From: Stenotrophomonas sp. UBA7346
GTDB lineage: Bacteria; Pseudomonadota; Gammaproteobacteria; Xanthomonadales; Xanthomonadaceae
Direction of reading: 5' to 3'
Length of the DNA stretch: 64,000 nucleotides
Assembly (NCBI GenBank): GCA_002471015.1
Contig: DKPB01000045.1
Location: 66,753-130,752, forward strand
In this document: in pieces, positions 38,901 to 48,000 of the stretch
Layout of the letters: each line of letters opens with the position of its first letter
Position numbering within the stretch: the first letter of the stretch is position 1
Translations under genes and position numbers: made by a program
Notes under the pieces: model-generated
Seen by the model: only the letters and a program-made list of their open reading frames with translations
Told to the model about the DNA's origin: nothing
Databases searched by the model: none

Positions 38901-40460
38901 GGCGCAGGTGCGCAGGCGTCAGGCATGGACAGCACCTCGATAGGCCAGTTCAGCGTGGTCAACGGGAGTGCCAGTCTGGCGGTGGGGGGCTTCAATACCG
39001 TCGAGGGCAGCGCCAGCAGCGCGTTTGGCTACAACAACCGGGTGCAGGCCGACCAGGCCCTGGCGTTGGGCAGCAACGCCGTGGTGGCCGGCAAGGGATC
39101 GGTAGCGCTGGGCTTCGGCTCCCAGGCCCTGGACGAGAACGTGGTGTCGGTGGGTAGCGGTAACGGACAGGCCGGGCCGGCCACGCGTCGGATCATCAAT
39201 GTGGGTGAGGGGCGTGTTGCCGGCGACAGCACTGACGCGATCAATGGCAGCCAGTTGCACGAAACCAACCTGCGCGTCGGCGAGGTGGAGTCGCGGGTGG
39301 ATACCATCGATGTGCGCATGCAAGGGGTCGAATCCCTTACCGCCAATGCGGTGTCGTACAGCGACGAGACCCATGCCGAGATCGCATTGCAGGGCCGTGG
39401 CGGCACGTGGATAAGCAATCTGCTGGCAGGCGATGTCACTGCCGGCAGCATGCAGGCCATCAACGGGGGGCAACTGTACGACGCGCTGGGTTCACTGGCA
39501 GGCATGCTGGGCGGTGGTGCTGCCTTGGGTTTGCAGGGTGCCTTCATTGCGCCGAGCTACGTGGTGCAGGGGGTGAGCTTCAGCAACGTGGGTGATGCTC
39601 TGGCGGCGTTGGACAAGCAGGTCAGTGGCATCCATACCGTGTTGAAGGACGGCGGTGTGGCACCCGGGCAGACAGATGGCGGTGTCACCCTGGGCGATGA
39701 CGCGACCGCGCCGCAGGCCAGTGGCACCGGCATCGGCCACGATGCGCTTGCCAGTGGCGAAGGTGACACGGCGCTGGGAAACAACGCGCGCGTCCTGTCC
39801 GACGGCGGCACCGCCGTGGGGGCCAACACGCTGATCAGCGCGGATGCGGGCAATGCAGTGGCGGTTGGCGAAGCAGCGGCGGTGAGTGCGAGCAACGGCA
39901 CGGCGCTGGGCCAGGGGGCCAGTGTCACTGCAGCCAATGGCACCGCCGTCGGTCAGGGGGCCAGTGTCACGGCGGCCGGCGCGGTTGCATTGGGCCAGGG
40001 CTCTGTCGCCGATCGGGAAAACACGGTATCGGTGGGCAAGGCCGGGGGAGAGCGTCAGATCACCCATGTGGCTGCCGGCACCGCGGATACCGATGCGGTC
40101 AACAAGGCCCAACTGGATCAGGGGCTGGCATCGGCCAATCGCTATACCGACAGCCAGATTGCAGGCTTGAACGACAGTTTCGACCTGCTGCGTGGTGATG
40201 TTGATCACCGCCTGCGCAACATGGACCGCCGTATCGATCGGCAGGGGGCCATGAGCGCAGCCATGTTGAACATGGCCACCAGTGCTGCCGGCGTACGTAC
40301 CGAGAATCGAGTCGGCGTTGGTGTCGGCTTCCAGGGCGGGGAGTCCGCACTTTCTGTTGGCTACCAGCGTGCCATCAGCGATCGCGCAACGGTCACCGTG
40401 GGCGGGGCCTTCAGCAGCGATGACAGCTCGGTTGGCATAGGTGCCGGATTTGGCTGGTAG
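35934..40460 (+). CDS. Trimeric autotransporter adhesin, YadA-like (adhesin 1)
   Basis: A 1508-residue outer-membrane adhesin (type Vc secretion). The extended signal peptide starts MNRIYRKVWNRALGQVVVAS and probably ends AHA at residue 63. The passenger is built from YadA-head repeats of about 14 residues (A-x-G-x-x-A-x-A pattern), separated by six neck-like motifs of the form SVSVG-x-x-G-x-E-R-Q-I followed by TDAVNKxQL. The C-terminus is a short coiled coil (RLRNMDRRIDRQGAM) then a YadA anchor ending G-A-G-F-G-W, with the aromatic last residue expected of outer-membrane proteins. The ATG at 35934 follows GGAGCAGG. An S8 protease gene follows after 130 bases. Confidence 0.93.
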   Translation: MNRIYRKVWNRALGQVVVASELATSAVAGKLVDARKDSTGKKCALLAMMGMVLTALVLPAAHAQQAADPAQAVASHGNGDDAGPAAGQSVASSATGPASAGFPVLSQLIGRAIVTDNYFLANGAADGSDDAQASGQGATAAGVASVASGEESTAVGNGSVAEGVSSSAVGHANIAKGLNSSAMGSANQVDGENASAFGFANRVEGANAIVIGSNSSASGNRSLAAGDVASATGEAAVALGADAVAIGISATAVGQAAQASADYSSALGTLANASGEQALAVGAMAEASGNVSTALGGFSVAAADRALAVGYLAKAMGTSSLAMGDEAQAEGASAIAIGQVAMATGNESVVVGGLAMGQIYAMAEGDGAAALGNGAWATGELSTAIGYSSWAEGDSATAVGRHAYAAAANSVALGASSFADRENSVSVGDAGAERQITHVAAGTEATDAVNKGQLDEVGRYFQARPSEESDAGAFADGDAAVAIGEASNALAKRALAIGSGATVTGDGGTAIGPNAFAEGAGSVALADGATASGVDSLALGARAQAGGMNALAFGVGATTFGANATAVGTGARAGDDGIALGRDASANGQQSIAIGSQFLFEGVDYSTRAGGTRSVALGVGSNSQGNDSVAIGTMSRAIGVGAVAIGTAASTAFRYSAAIGEGAVALAHSSVALGGKSVAEREYSVSVGDFGQERQIIHVAEGTEATDAVNKAQLDALADAADQSIKYFKANGDPDDVTAYAEGAGALAAGEASNAIGIGSLGMGHGASALADGAIALGADALALGIGSVALGQGAVAERDGTVSVGSAGMERQIVNVAAGSEATDAVNKAQLDAVAAQAAGTSKYFQAARVGADDAGALAEGTGAVAAGEAAAANGFGTLALGYSAMSLADGAVALGWGASATAAGAVALGAGSVADREGTVSVGSAGAERQITNVAAGTEAMDAVNKSQLDALAAAMDATSANRYFVANGADDGRDAAIATGERALAVGAGAQASGMDSTSIGQFSVVNGSASLAVGGFNTVEGSASSAFGYNNRVQADQALALGSNAVVAGKGSVALGFGSQALDENVVSVGSGNGQAGPATRRIINVGEGRVAGDSTDAINGSQLHETNLRVGEVESRVDTIDVRMQGVESLTANAVSYSDETHAEIALQGRGGTWISNLLAGDVTAGSMQAINGGQLYDALGSLAGMLGGGAALGLQGAFIAPSYVVQGVSFSNVGDALAALDKQVSGIHTVLKDGGVAPGQTDGGVTLGDDATAPQASGTGIGHDALASGEGDTALGNNARVLSDGGTAVGANTLISADAGNAVAVGEAAAVSASNGTALGQGASVTAANGTAVGQGASVTAAGAVALGQGSVADRENTVSVGKAGGERQITHVAAGTADTDAVNKAQLDQGLASANRYTDSQIAGLNDSFDLLRGDVDHRLRNMDRRIDRQGAMSAAMLNMATSAAGVRTENRVGVGVGFQGGESALSVGYQRAISDRATVTVGGAFSSDDSSVGIGAGFGW

Positions 40461-40590
40461 TAGCGGCGGTGCAATCCATGGGCGGGTATCACGCACGACG
40501 CGCTCCTGCCAGGCGCCGCGCGTATGCCCTTGTAACAGCACTATGCGGCCGCGTGCTACCTGCGCGGCTGCCAAACAGCAGGGAACGGAT
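40461..40590 (+). other. Intercistronic gap adhesin 1 to protease 1
   Basis: 130 bases with no terminator-like hairpin plus T run, so read-through from adhesin 1 into the protease gene is plausible. A ribosome site (AGGGAACGG) lies at its end. Confidence 0.4.
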
Positions 40591-42450
40591 ATGAAATACC
40601 TCGTTGCAAAATGCATGTTTGCGTTTGCCGGCACGATGTTGGGTTCGGTTGTGCCCTCGGCTGCGGCCATGGAGTCGCCGTCCAGATTGAAAGCCGCCAT
40701 CACCGCACCGCAGCTGGCGCCGCGGCTCCTTGTGAAGTATCGCCAAGGCAGCGCGGAACTGGTCGACGTTGCCGCTGCCAATCGCAGTCTGGCATCAGCG
40801 GTATCGCGCGCTGGCCTCCATCGGGCAGTGCCGGCGACAGCAAGCAGTGTCGGTAGAGCGGCGATAAGTGCCAGCCTGCACCGCCGTTCTGCAGTATCGC
40901 GGTGGAGCGTGGTCAAGGCATCGGCGCCGATGCAGGCGCAGGACCTGGCGGCCCTGACCCGCGAGATCACGGCCAATCCCGCGGTGGAGTCGGTCGAAGT
41001 CGAACGGCGTTTCACTGCTGACCTGGCTGTTGGCAGGGCCGGGGAGGTCATCCCGTCGGACCCCGGTTACGCCATGTATCAATGGAACTTCAGTGATCCG
41101 CGCTTTGGTGTGCGTGCGCCACAGGCCTGGGGGTATACGCAGGGCGAAGGTGTGGTGGTGGCCGTGGTGGATACCGGCATGGTCATCGACAACCCGGACC
41201 TGAAGGGTAATGTCCTGCCCGGCTACGACATGATCGAGAGCAGGTTCGTTTCTCGGCGCCCTGCAGACGGTCGCGTGCCGGGGGGCTGGGATGTTGGTGA
41301 TCGAGAGGAGCTGAACTACTGTTCGGACAACATCAGCGAGGGGCGTCCCATTGTCTCCCCCAGTTCCTGGCATGGCACGCATGTAGCCGGAACCATCGCC
41401 CAGGAGACCAACAACGGCATCGGAAATGCTGGTTTGGCCTACAAGGCCAAGGTTCTTCCCGTGCGTGTGCTGGGCTCGTGTGGTGGCGGCACGTTGGACA
41501 TATGGGAAGGCGTACTGTGGGCTGCCGGTGTGGAGGTGCCGGGGCTGCCGATCAACCCCAATCCTGCAGATGTCATCAACATGAGCCTCGGTGGACCAGG
41601 CACGTGTGCTGGCTTCATCCAGGAGGCAATCGATCAGGTCACGCGGATGGGGGCGATAGTCGTTGTGTCGGCCGGTAACGATGACGTGCCGGCTGTCAGG
41701 CAGACACCGGCATCCTGCAACAACGTGATCACTGTCGGTGCTACCGACGAAGGCGGGCGCAAGGCGACCTACTCCAATCATGGTGCCCGTGTCGATGTCT
41801 CAGCGCCGGGTGGTGGTGTCGTGCGTCCTCTGGATGGGCGGCCAGTTGGCATCTGGCAGATGGTGAACGGCGGTAGAGGTGTCGTCGAGCCGACGAATTG
41901 GCGCGTCGTGGGGTATAGCGGCACGTCGATGGCATCGCCGCATGTGGCGGCCGCCGCGGCAATGGTGCAGAGCGTTGTCGACACGCCACTGACGGTTACG
42001 CAGATGCGTGATCTGTTCAAGCAGACTGCCAGCCCCCTCGGCGCGCCGGTGGTGGGCGGGCGGACGATGGGGGCGGGGATCCTCAACGTGGAGGCCGCCC
42101 TGGTCAAAGTGATGAATCCCGCGTGCCATCCGAACTGCACCGTGGTCGCCACCCCGCTGACCAACAAGGTGCCGCTGATCATCACGGGTGTGGCCGGCCA
42201 GGAACAGTTGTTCCGCTTCGACGCCGTGGCGGGAAAGTTGTTGACCATCATGACCTATGGCGGCAAGGGCAACGTATCCCTGTTTGCAAGCATGGGCAGG
42301 GTTCCCACCGTTGAAACTTCCGACGCACGTTCGCTGGCTGCGACCAATACCGAGACGGTCAGGTTCACGCCCGCCACCACAGGTACCTACTTCATCAGGG
42401 TGCGTGGCGAAGCAGCGTTTACCGGCGTGAGTGTTGTTGCGCGGCAGTGA
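40591..42450 (+). CDS. Secreted subtilisin-family serine protease (S8), protease 1
   Basis: A 619-residue exported protease. Order: signal peptide (about residues 1-26, ending SAAA), an inhibitor-like propeptide (LLVKYRQGSAELVDVAAANR), a catalytic domain with D194 (VVDTGM), H261 (WHGTHVAGT) and S446 (YSGTSMASPH), and a C-terminal PPC-like beta domain starting near LFRFDAVAGK and ending VVARQ. A short C-x-x-x-C linker separates the domains. There is no autotransporter barrel, so it needs another exporter, most simply the type II system encoded at 56.5 kb. It resembles the StmPr proteases of S. maltophilia. Confidence 0.93.
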   Translation: MKYLVAKCMFAFAGTMLGSVVPSAAAMESPSRLKAAITAPQLAPRLLVKYRQGSAELVDVAAANRSLASAVSRAGLHRAVPATASSVGRAAISASLHRRSAVSRWSVVKASAPMQAQDLAALTREITANPAVESVEVERRFTADLAVGRAGEVIPSDPGYAMYQWNFSDPRFGVRAPQAWGYTQGEGVVVAVVDTGMVIDNPDLKGNVLPGYDMIESRFVSRRPADGRVPGGWDVGDREELNYCSDNISEGRPIVSPSSWHGTHVAGTIAQETNNGIGNAGLAYKAKVLPVRVLGSCGGGTLDIWEGVLWAAGVEVPGLPINPNPADVINMSLGGPGTCAGFIQEAIDQVTRMGAIVVVSAGNDDVPAVRQTPASCNNVITVGATDEGGRKATYSNHGARVDVSAPGGGVVRPLDGRPVGIWQMVNGGRGVVEPTNWRVVGYSGTSMASPHVAAAAAMVQSVVDTPLTVTQMRDLFKQTASPLGAPVVGGRTMGAGILNVEAALVKVMNPACHPNCTVVATPLTNKVPLIITGVAGQEQLFRFDAVAGKLLTIMTYGGKGNVSLFASMGRVPTVETSDARSLAATNTETVRFTPATTGTYFIRVRGEAAFTGVSVVARQ

Positions 42451-42599
42451 CCGCAGAACATGTCCATGAAACCCTGCCTGCAGGGCCGGGCGGCTGTTGC
42501 GTCATGGTGGAGCGTGGCGTGCCGACACTGGCGCGTGCCGCTTCACGACAGTCATGTCAGCCGCCCTCCCTGCAGGTGCCTCAACAGAGAGAGCCAACA

Positions 42600-44585
42600 G
42601 TGAACAAGCACAAGATCCTTGCGTCTGCGGTAGTGGCTGTTATTGCGGGCAGTGCCCATCTTCCCGAAGGGATGGCCGCTACGGTGGTCAAGCCTGCCAC
42701 AAGCAGAACAGTTGAAAATGCGGCGCCGGTTGGGCCGTCGCGCTTCATCGTCAAATACCGCAGCGGTGCGGTGGAACGAAGCAACAATACGGCTGCAAAT
42801 CAGGGCATTGCCCAGGCGGCGACGCGTGCGGGCCTGCAACGGGCATTGCCGGCAACCGCTGCATCGGCTGCGCAACCCGCTGCGACCGCCGCGCTGATGC
42901 GGCGCATGGGGGCGCCGGGTTGGAGCGTAGTCCGTGCCTCGCGTGCATTGAATGCCGTACAGGCCGAAGCCTTCATGCGCGAACTCAGGGCCAACCCCGC
43001 GGTGGAGCGGGTGGAGGTGGACAGCTGGATGGTGCCGACGATCAGCGGCCGTGCAAACGCGCTGGTTCCGAATGATCCGGACTATGCCAAATACCAGTGG
43101 AACCTGCTGAGTACTGCCAGCGGCGTGCATGCGCCTGAGGCCTGGGCGCGGTCGCAGGGTGAGGGGGTTGTCGTGGCAGTAATCGATACCGGCGTCGCAC
43201 AGGGGAACCCCGACCTGCAAGCCAATCTATTGCCGGGCTACGACATGATCAGCGAGAAGCTGGTATCCCGACGGGACAGCGACGGCCGCGTCGCCGGTGG
43301 ATGGGACCAGGGCGATTGGGTCGAGGAAAACTATTGCACGCAGTTGGGGTTGCGGGCGCACCCCGCCAAAGATTCCAGTTGGCACGGGACGCATGTTGCG
43401 GGAACCATCGCGCAGCAGACCAACAATGGACAGGGCTTGGCGGGGCTGGCCCATAAATCGAAAGTGGTTCCGATCCGTGTGCTTGGCTCATGTGGCGGCC
43501 TGACCAGCGATATCGCCGATGGCATCGTGTGGGCGGCAGGTGGGCAGATCGCGAACATGCCGGTAAATGCCAACCCGGCCGAGGTGATCAACATGAGCCT
43601 GGGCAGCGAAACGCCGCAAGCCTGTCCCGCGTTCTACCAGGATGCTATCAACTTCGCGGTCAGCAAGGGCGCCATCATCGTTGCGGCCTCGGGCAACAGC
43701 AGTGGTGACGCCGATACCTACACGATGGGGTCGTGCAGCAACATCGTCCTGGTGGCGGCAACCGGCAATACCGCCAAGCCGGCAGGCTTTGCCAACAAGG
43801 GCTCGCGGGTCACGCTGTCCGCACCAGGCGGCAGTGAATTCGGCAAGGGGACTGTCTCGTCCTTCAAGCACGGCTATATCTGGCAGATGATCAATGGGGG
43901 AAAGACCCGGCCGGAATCCACGAACTGGCTGGCAGAAGGCTATTCCGGGACATCCATGGCAGCACCGCATGTAGCTGCGGCCGCCGCCATGGTACAGAGC
44001 GTGGCGGCCACGCCGTTGACCCTTGCACAGATGCGCAATCTGCTGGCGCGCACCGCCATGTCGATAACGATCACGGGTACTGTGCCGCCGCCGGGTTCGG
44101 TACTCCCCCCGGGGCCGCCCGAGGGCTTCAACGCGGTGGGCATGGGTGCCGGCATTCTGAACATCGATGCTGCGCTGGTCGAGCTGGCCAACCCTGGCTG
44201 CTCACTGGACCTGACGAGCTGCGAAAAGCCCTGTGATCCCGTCAATGAGGATTGCGGCCCGGTGCTGACGCCGGTCGCGCTGACCAACAAGGTGGAATTG
44301 AAGGGGCAGGGCGGGGACGGCGGATCCGAGGCCTTGTACAGCTTCGACGCGGAGGCGGGCAAGGTGCTCAGCTTCATGACTTACGGCGGCAGCGGCGATC
44401 TGTCGATGTATGTCAGCCATGGCAAGGCGCCGACCGTCGCGGTGTCAGATGCCCGTTCCACGCGTAGCGGTACGCCGATTGAAACGGTGAGGTTTACCGC
44501 ACCGAAGGCGGGCAAATATTTCATCAGGCTGGTTGCCCCAGCGTCTTTCTCTTATTCCGGTGTCACGGTGGTAGCACGCCAATGA
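42600..44585 (+). CDS. Secreted subtilisin-family serine protease (S8), protease 2
   Basis: A 661-residue relative of protease 1. The GTG at 42600 begins the signal peptide (VNKHKILASAVVAVIAG) and follows AGAGAGAG; an open extension upstream overlaps the previous stop and lacks a signal peptide. Propeptide RFIVKYRSGAVERSN, catalytic D196, H262 (WHGTHVAGT) and S452 (YSGTSMAAPH) are present, then the PPC-like domain ending VTVVARQ. It differs from its neighbours by a proline-rich insert (PPPGSVLPPGPPEG) and a linker with four cysteines before the PPC domain. It ends in a strong terminator, so it closes the first adhesin-protease unit. Confidence 0.92.
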   Translation: MNKHKILASAVVAVIAGSAHLPEGMAATVVKPATSRTVENAAPVGPSRFIVKYRSGAVERSNNTAANQGIAQAATRAGLQRALPATAASAAQPAATAALMRRMGAPGWSVVRASRALNAVQAEAFMRELRANPAVERVEVDSWMVPTISGRANALVPNDPDYAKYQWNLLSTASGVHAPEAWARSQGEGVVVAVIDTGVAQGNPDLQANLLPGYDMISEKLVSRRDSDGRVAGGWDQGDWVEENYCTQLGLRAHPAKDSSWHGTHVAGTIAQQTNNGQGLAGLAHKSKVVPIRVLGSCGGLTSDIADGIVWAAGGQIANMPVNANPAEVINMSLGSETPQACPAFYQDAINFAVSKGAIIVAASGNSSGDADTYTMGSCSNIVLVAATGNTAKPAGFANKGSRVTLSAPGGSEFGKGTVSSFKHGYIWQMINGGKTRPESTNWLAEGYSGTSMAAPHVAAAAAMVQSVAATPLTLAQMRNLLARTAMSITITGTVPPPGSVLPPGPPEGFNAVGMGAGILNIDAALVELANPGCSLDLTSCEKPCDPVNEDCGPVLTPVALTNKVELKGQGGDGGSEALYSFDAEAGKVLSFMTYGGSGDLSMYVSHGKAPTVAVSDARSTRSGTPIETVRFTAPKAGKYFIRLVAPASFSYSGVTVVARQ

Positions 44586-44680
44586 GCCAAAGCGCCCATT
44601 CGGGTGCTGCAATGCAACCATGACGCTCACACCAGCGGGTGACAGCCCGTTGATCTCGCAGCGCTGGATGATGTCCCGAA

Positions 44681-44712
44681 AAGCCCGCAGGCCAAGGCCT
44701 GCGGGCTTTTTT
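44681..44712 (+). terminator. Terminator after protease 2
   Basis: The same AAGCCCGCAGGCC stem-AA-stem hairpin as after purL, followed by a T run. It closes the adhesin 1-protease 1-protease 2 unit. Confidence 0.92.
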
Positions 44713-44942
44713 GATGGTGCGGGCCGTACTGCTGAACGGTAGCGACGCTGTTGGGCCAATCGAGGGTCTAGCCGTTTGTTTCAAAAGATAATTTTCTGAA
44801 AATCTCGCTTGCTCGCGAGATCTGTGCGATTGCTCTCAAAAACCGTCCGCGACGCCGGAAATTTGACGAACCATGAATCGTCGATTAAGACTCCATCCAT
44901 CCCGTAGTCGCCCGACAGGTATGGAACCGATTGGGTAGACCA
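44713..44942 (+). promoter_or_regulatory. Upstream region of adhesin 2
   Basis: No gene is visible. GATAAT at 44787-44792 lies in an A/T-rich patch and could be a -10 box, though no -35 fits. A small hairpin TCTCGC/GCGAGA is at 44803-44820. The patch is the kind of target H-NS-like proteins bind; this is inference. Confidence 0.35.
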
Positions 44943-44967
44943 CGACAGGCGTGAGCCTTACGTGCCC
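44943..44967 (+). promoter_or_regulatory. Conserved leader element of adhesin 2
   Basis: CGACAGGCGTGAGCCT followed by TACGTGCCC, 21 of 25 identical to the adhesin 1 element and 111 bases before the ATG. AGGC-GTGA-GCCT forms a hairpin with a GNRA-type loop, and a strong CCCGGT-TCG-ACCGGG hairpin follows at once, which the adhesin 1 leader lacks. Confidence 0.55.
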
Positions 44968-45078
44968 GGTTCGACCGGGAGCTGGACCACAACACCTCAG
45001 GGGGATCGTTGGGCACGACAGTCCAGCGATGGCGCGTTTCTGCAAGCGAACAAACCGTCCACTTGAGGAGCAGCAGCG

Positions 45079-48000
45079 ATGAACCGGATCTACCGCAAGG
45101 TGTGGAACAAGGCGTTGGGGCAGTTGGTGGTGGCGTCGGAGTTGGCATCGTCCAGCTCGGCCGGTGTGGTCATGGATGAGCGTCACAGCTCCGGTTTCCG
45201 CCTGCAGGCCTTGTCGGTTGCGGTTGCCCTGGGACTAGGGGCCAGCGCCTGGGCAACAGCGGTACAGGCACAGTCGGTGGAAGTGGGCGGCAATGCGCAG
45301 TGCATGGTGCTCGGCAGCGCGACCCTGGTGGATTGCGCCATTGCCAACGACGCTGATGCCTCCGGTACCAATGCGGTTGCCATCGGTGCCGGTACCCTTG
45401 CTTCGGCGGACAACAGCGTGGCGCTGGGCGCCGGCTCGGTTGCCGATCGCGCCAACACCGTGTCGGTGGGTGCAGCCGGTAGCGAACGCCAGATCAGCAA
45501 TGTTGCCGCGGGTACCGCCGGCACCGACGCAGTCAACGTGGATCAGCTCAACGCGGCCGCCGAAGGTGCGTTGCTGGCGGGCCGCTACTTCAAGGCCAAC
45601 GGCGCAACCGATGGCACTGACGATGCGGTGGCCAGCGGTGCCGGGGCGATGGCTGCGGGTGTGGGCTCGCAGGCCACGGGGGTGGAAAGCACCGCAGTCG
45701 GCAACAACAACGTTGCTGCCGGCGACTATTCCAGCGCGGTGGGTTACGTGAACACCGCCAACGGCAGCAACAGTTCGGCGGTCGGAAATTTCAACCAGGT
45801 GGACGGCGACAACAGCAGCGCATTTGGCTCGGGCAATCTGGTGGATGGTGCCAATGCGATCGCACTTGGCAGCAACAGCATCGCCAGCGGTGACGGTAGC
45901 GTGGTGATTGGCGATGGCGCCTATGCCGCTGCCGACGACAGCACGGCGGTAGGCTCAGGCAGCATCGCCAGTGAAGTGGGCAGCACGGCCGCCGGCAGTG
46001 GTGCCCAGGCGTCCGGCGCCTATGCAAGCGCACAAGGCAGCCAGTCGCTCGCCTCGGGCCAGCAGGCCACCGCCAGCGGCTTCCGTGCCGAGGCCAGTGG
46101 CCGGGGTACCACCGCATTGGGCAGCTACAGTGCCGCCTCGGGTGACCTGGCGTCGGCAGTGGGCTATGGCGCGCAGGCCAGTGGCGACTATGGCGTGGCG
46201 ATGGGGCTGGGCGCCGAAGCATCAGGCACCAGCACCACGGCGGTCGGTGATTCGGCGGTGGCCTCGGGTGAGGAGTCCACGGCGGTCGGCGGCACCACGT
46301 TCGGTGGCTTCATCACCACACGTGCGTCCGGCACCGGTGCGTCGGCATTCGGCAATGGCGCCTGGGCGGTTGCGGACTACGCCACCGCCATTGGTTTCAA
46401 CAGCTGGGCTGATGCCGATGACGCAACGGCACTGGGGCAGAGTGCTACCGCGGCGGCTGCCAACAGTGTCGCCCTTGGCGCGAACTCCCTGGCTGATCGC
46501 GAGAACACGGTGTCGGTGGGTGATGCAGGTGCCGAGCGCCAGATCACAAATGTCGCCGCAGGCAGCGAAGACACCGATGCGGTGAACAAGGCGCAGCTGG
46601 ACGCGGTGGCAAGCGTGGCTGAAAACACCAGCAAATATTTCCAGGCTACCGGCAGTGCCGACAGCGATGCCGGTGCACTGGCCGAAGGTGATGGCGCCGT
46701 TGCGGCCGGTGAAGCAAGCAATGCCACCGGTGACGGTGCGTCGGCTTATGGCAACGGCGCCAATGCCGTTGCCAACGGCGCTACCGCGGTTGGGCAGAAC
46801 GCCTTGGCCACTGGCCAGAACAGCGCCGCGGTGGGCCAGAATGCCGAAGCTACCGGCCCGGCCGCAGTGGCTGTCGGTGGTAATGCGGTGGATGCTGATG
46901 GCAATGCGCTGATCACCTTTGGTGGCCAGCCGGTCACTACCGGCGCGACTAGTGCGGCTGTCGGCGGCACCGCAGTAGGCGCCAGTGCCAGTGCCGAGGG
47001 CTTTGCCGCCACGGCCGCCGGCGTAGGCGCCTTTGCGCAGGGGACGCAGTCGTCGGCGTTTGGTGCGGTGTCCAATGCCACCGGCGACTACAGCACATCG
47101 GTGGGTACGCAGAGCGCGGCATCCGGCACCAGCAGCGTCGCCATTGGTGGGCCGGCCGATCTGATCCCGGGTTTCGGTTTCTTCGTCGACACCCAGGCCA
47201 GCGGTGAAGTGTCCACGGCGGTGGGTGCAGGCGCGATCGCATCGGGCGACTATGCGCTGGCATCCGGCGCCCTGAGCGAAGCCTCGGGTACCGAGGCAAC
47301 GGCGGTGGGCTACTTCGCCTATGCGCCAGGTGACAACGCCAGCGCGCTGGGCGCCGAAAGCTGGGCCAGTGGCGCCAACAGCACGGCGGTGGGCTTCTAC
47401 AGCACCAGCCGTGGTGCCAACAGCACTGCCTTGGGAGCCGGTGCGACAGCGGTGGCCGCAAACAGCGTGGCGCTGGGGGCCGAATCGGTGGCCGACCGTG
47501 AGAACACAGTGTCCGTGGGTGACGTTGGCGCAGAGCGTCAGATCACCAACGTTGCAGACGGCACCGAAGGTACCGACGCGGTCAACAAGAACCAGTTGGA
47601 TGCAGTAGCCGCCGTGGCCGAGAACACCAGCAAGTACTTCACTGCCACCGGCAGTGACGACAGCGATGCCGGTGCCTATGCCGAAGGCGACAATGCCACC
47701 GCTGCCGGCGAAGCCAGCAATGCCATCGGCAATGGCGCGTCGGCGTTTGGCAGCGGCGCCAACGCGATTGCCGACGGGGCAACCGCCGTGGGCATGAATG
47801 CACTGGCCAGTGGCCAGAATGCAGCGGCCTTCGGCCAGAACGCACAGGCGATGGGCCCGGGCGCGGTGGCCGTGGGTGGCAATGCGGTGGATGACAATGG
47901 TGATCCGTTGATCACGGTTGCGGGCGAGCCGGTGCAGTCCGGTGCCACCAGCGCCGGTGTGGGCGGTACCGCCCTGGGTGCCAGCGCCAATGCCGAGGGC

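Noticed and set aside
44943..45078. Adhesin leader considered as a cyclic-di-GMP riboswitch
   Set aside because: I could not find the conserved core sequences of the known classes. Only the short shared motif and hairpins are supported.
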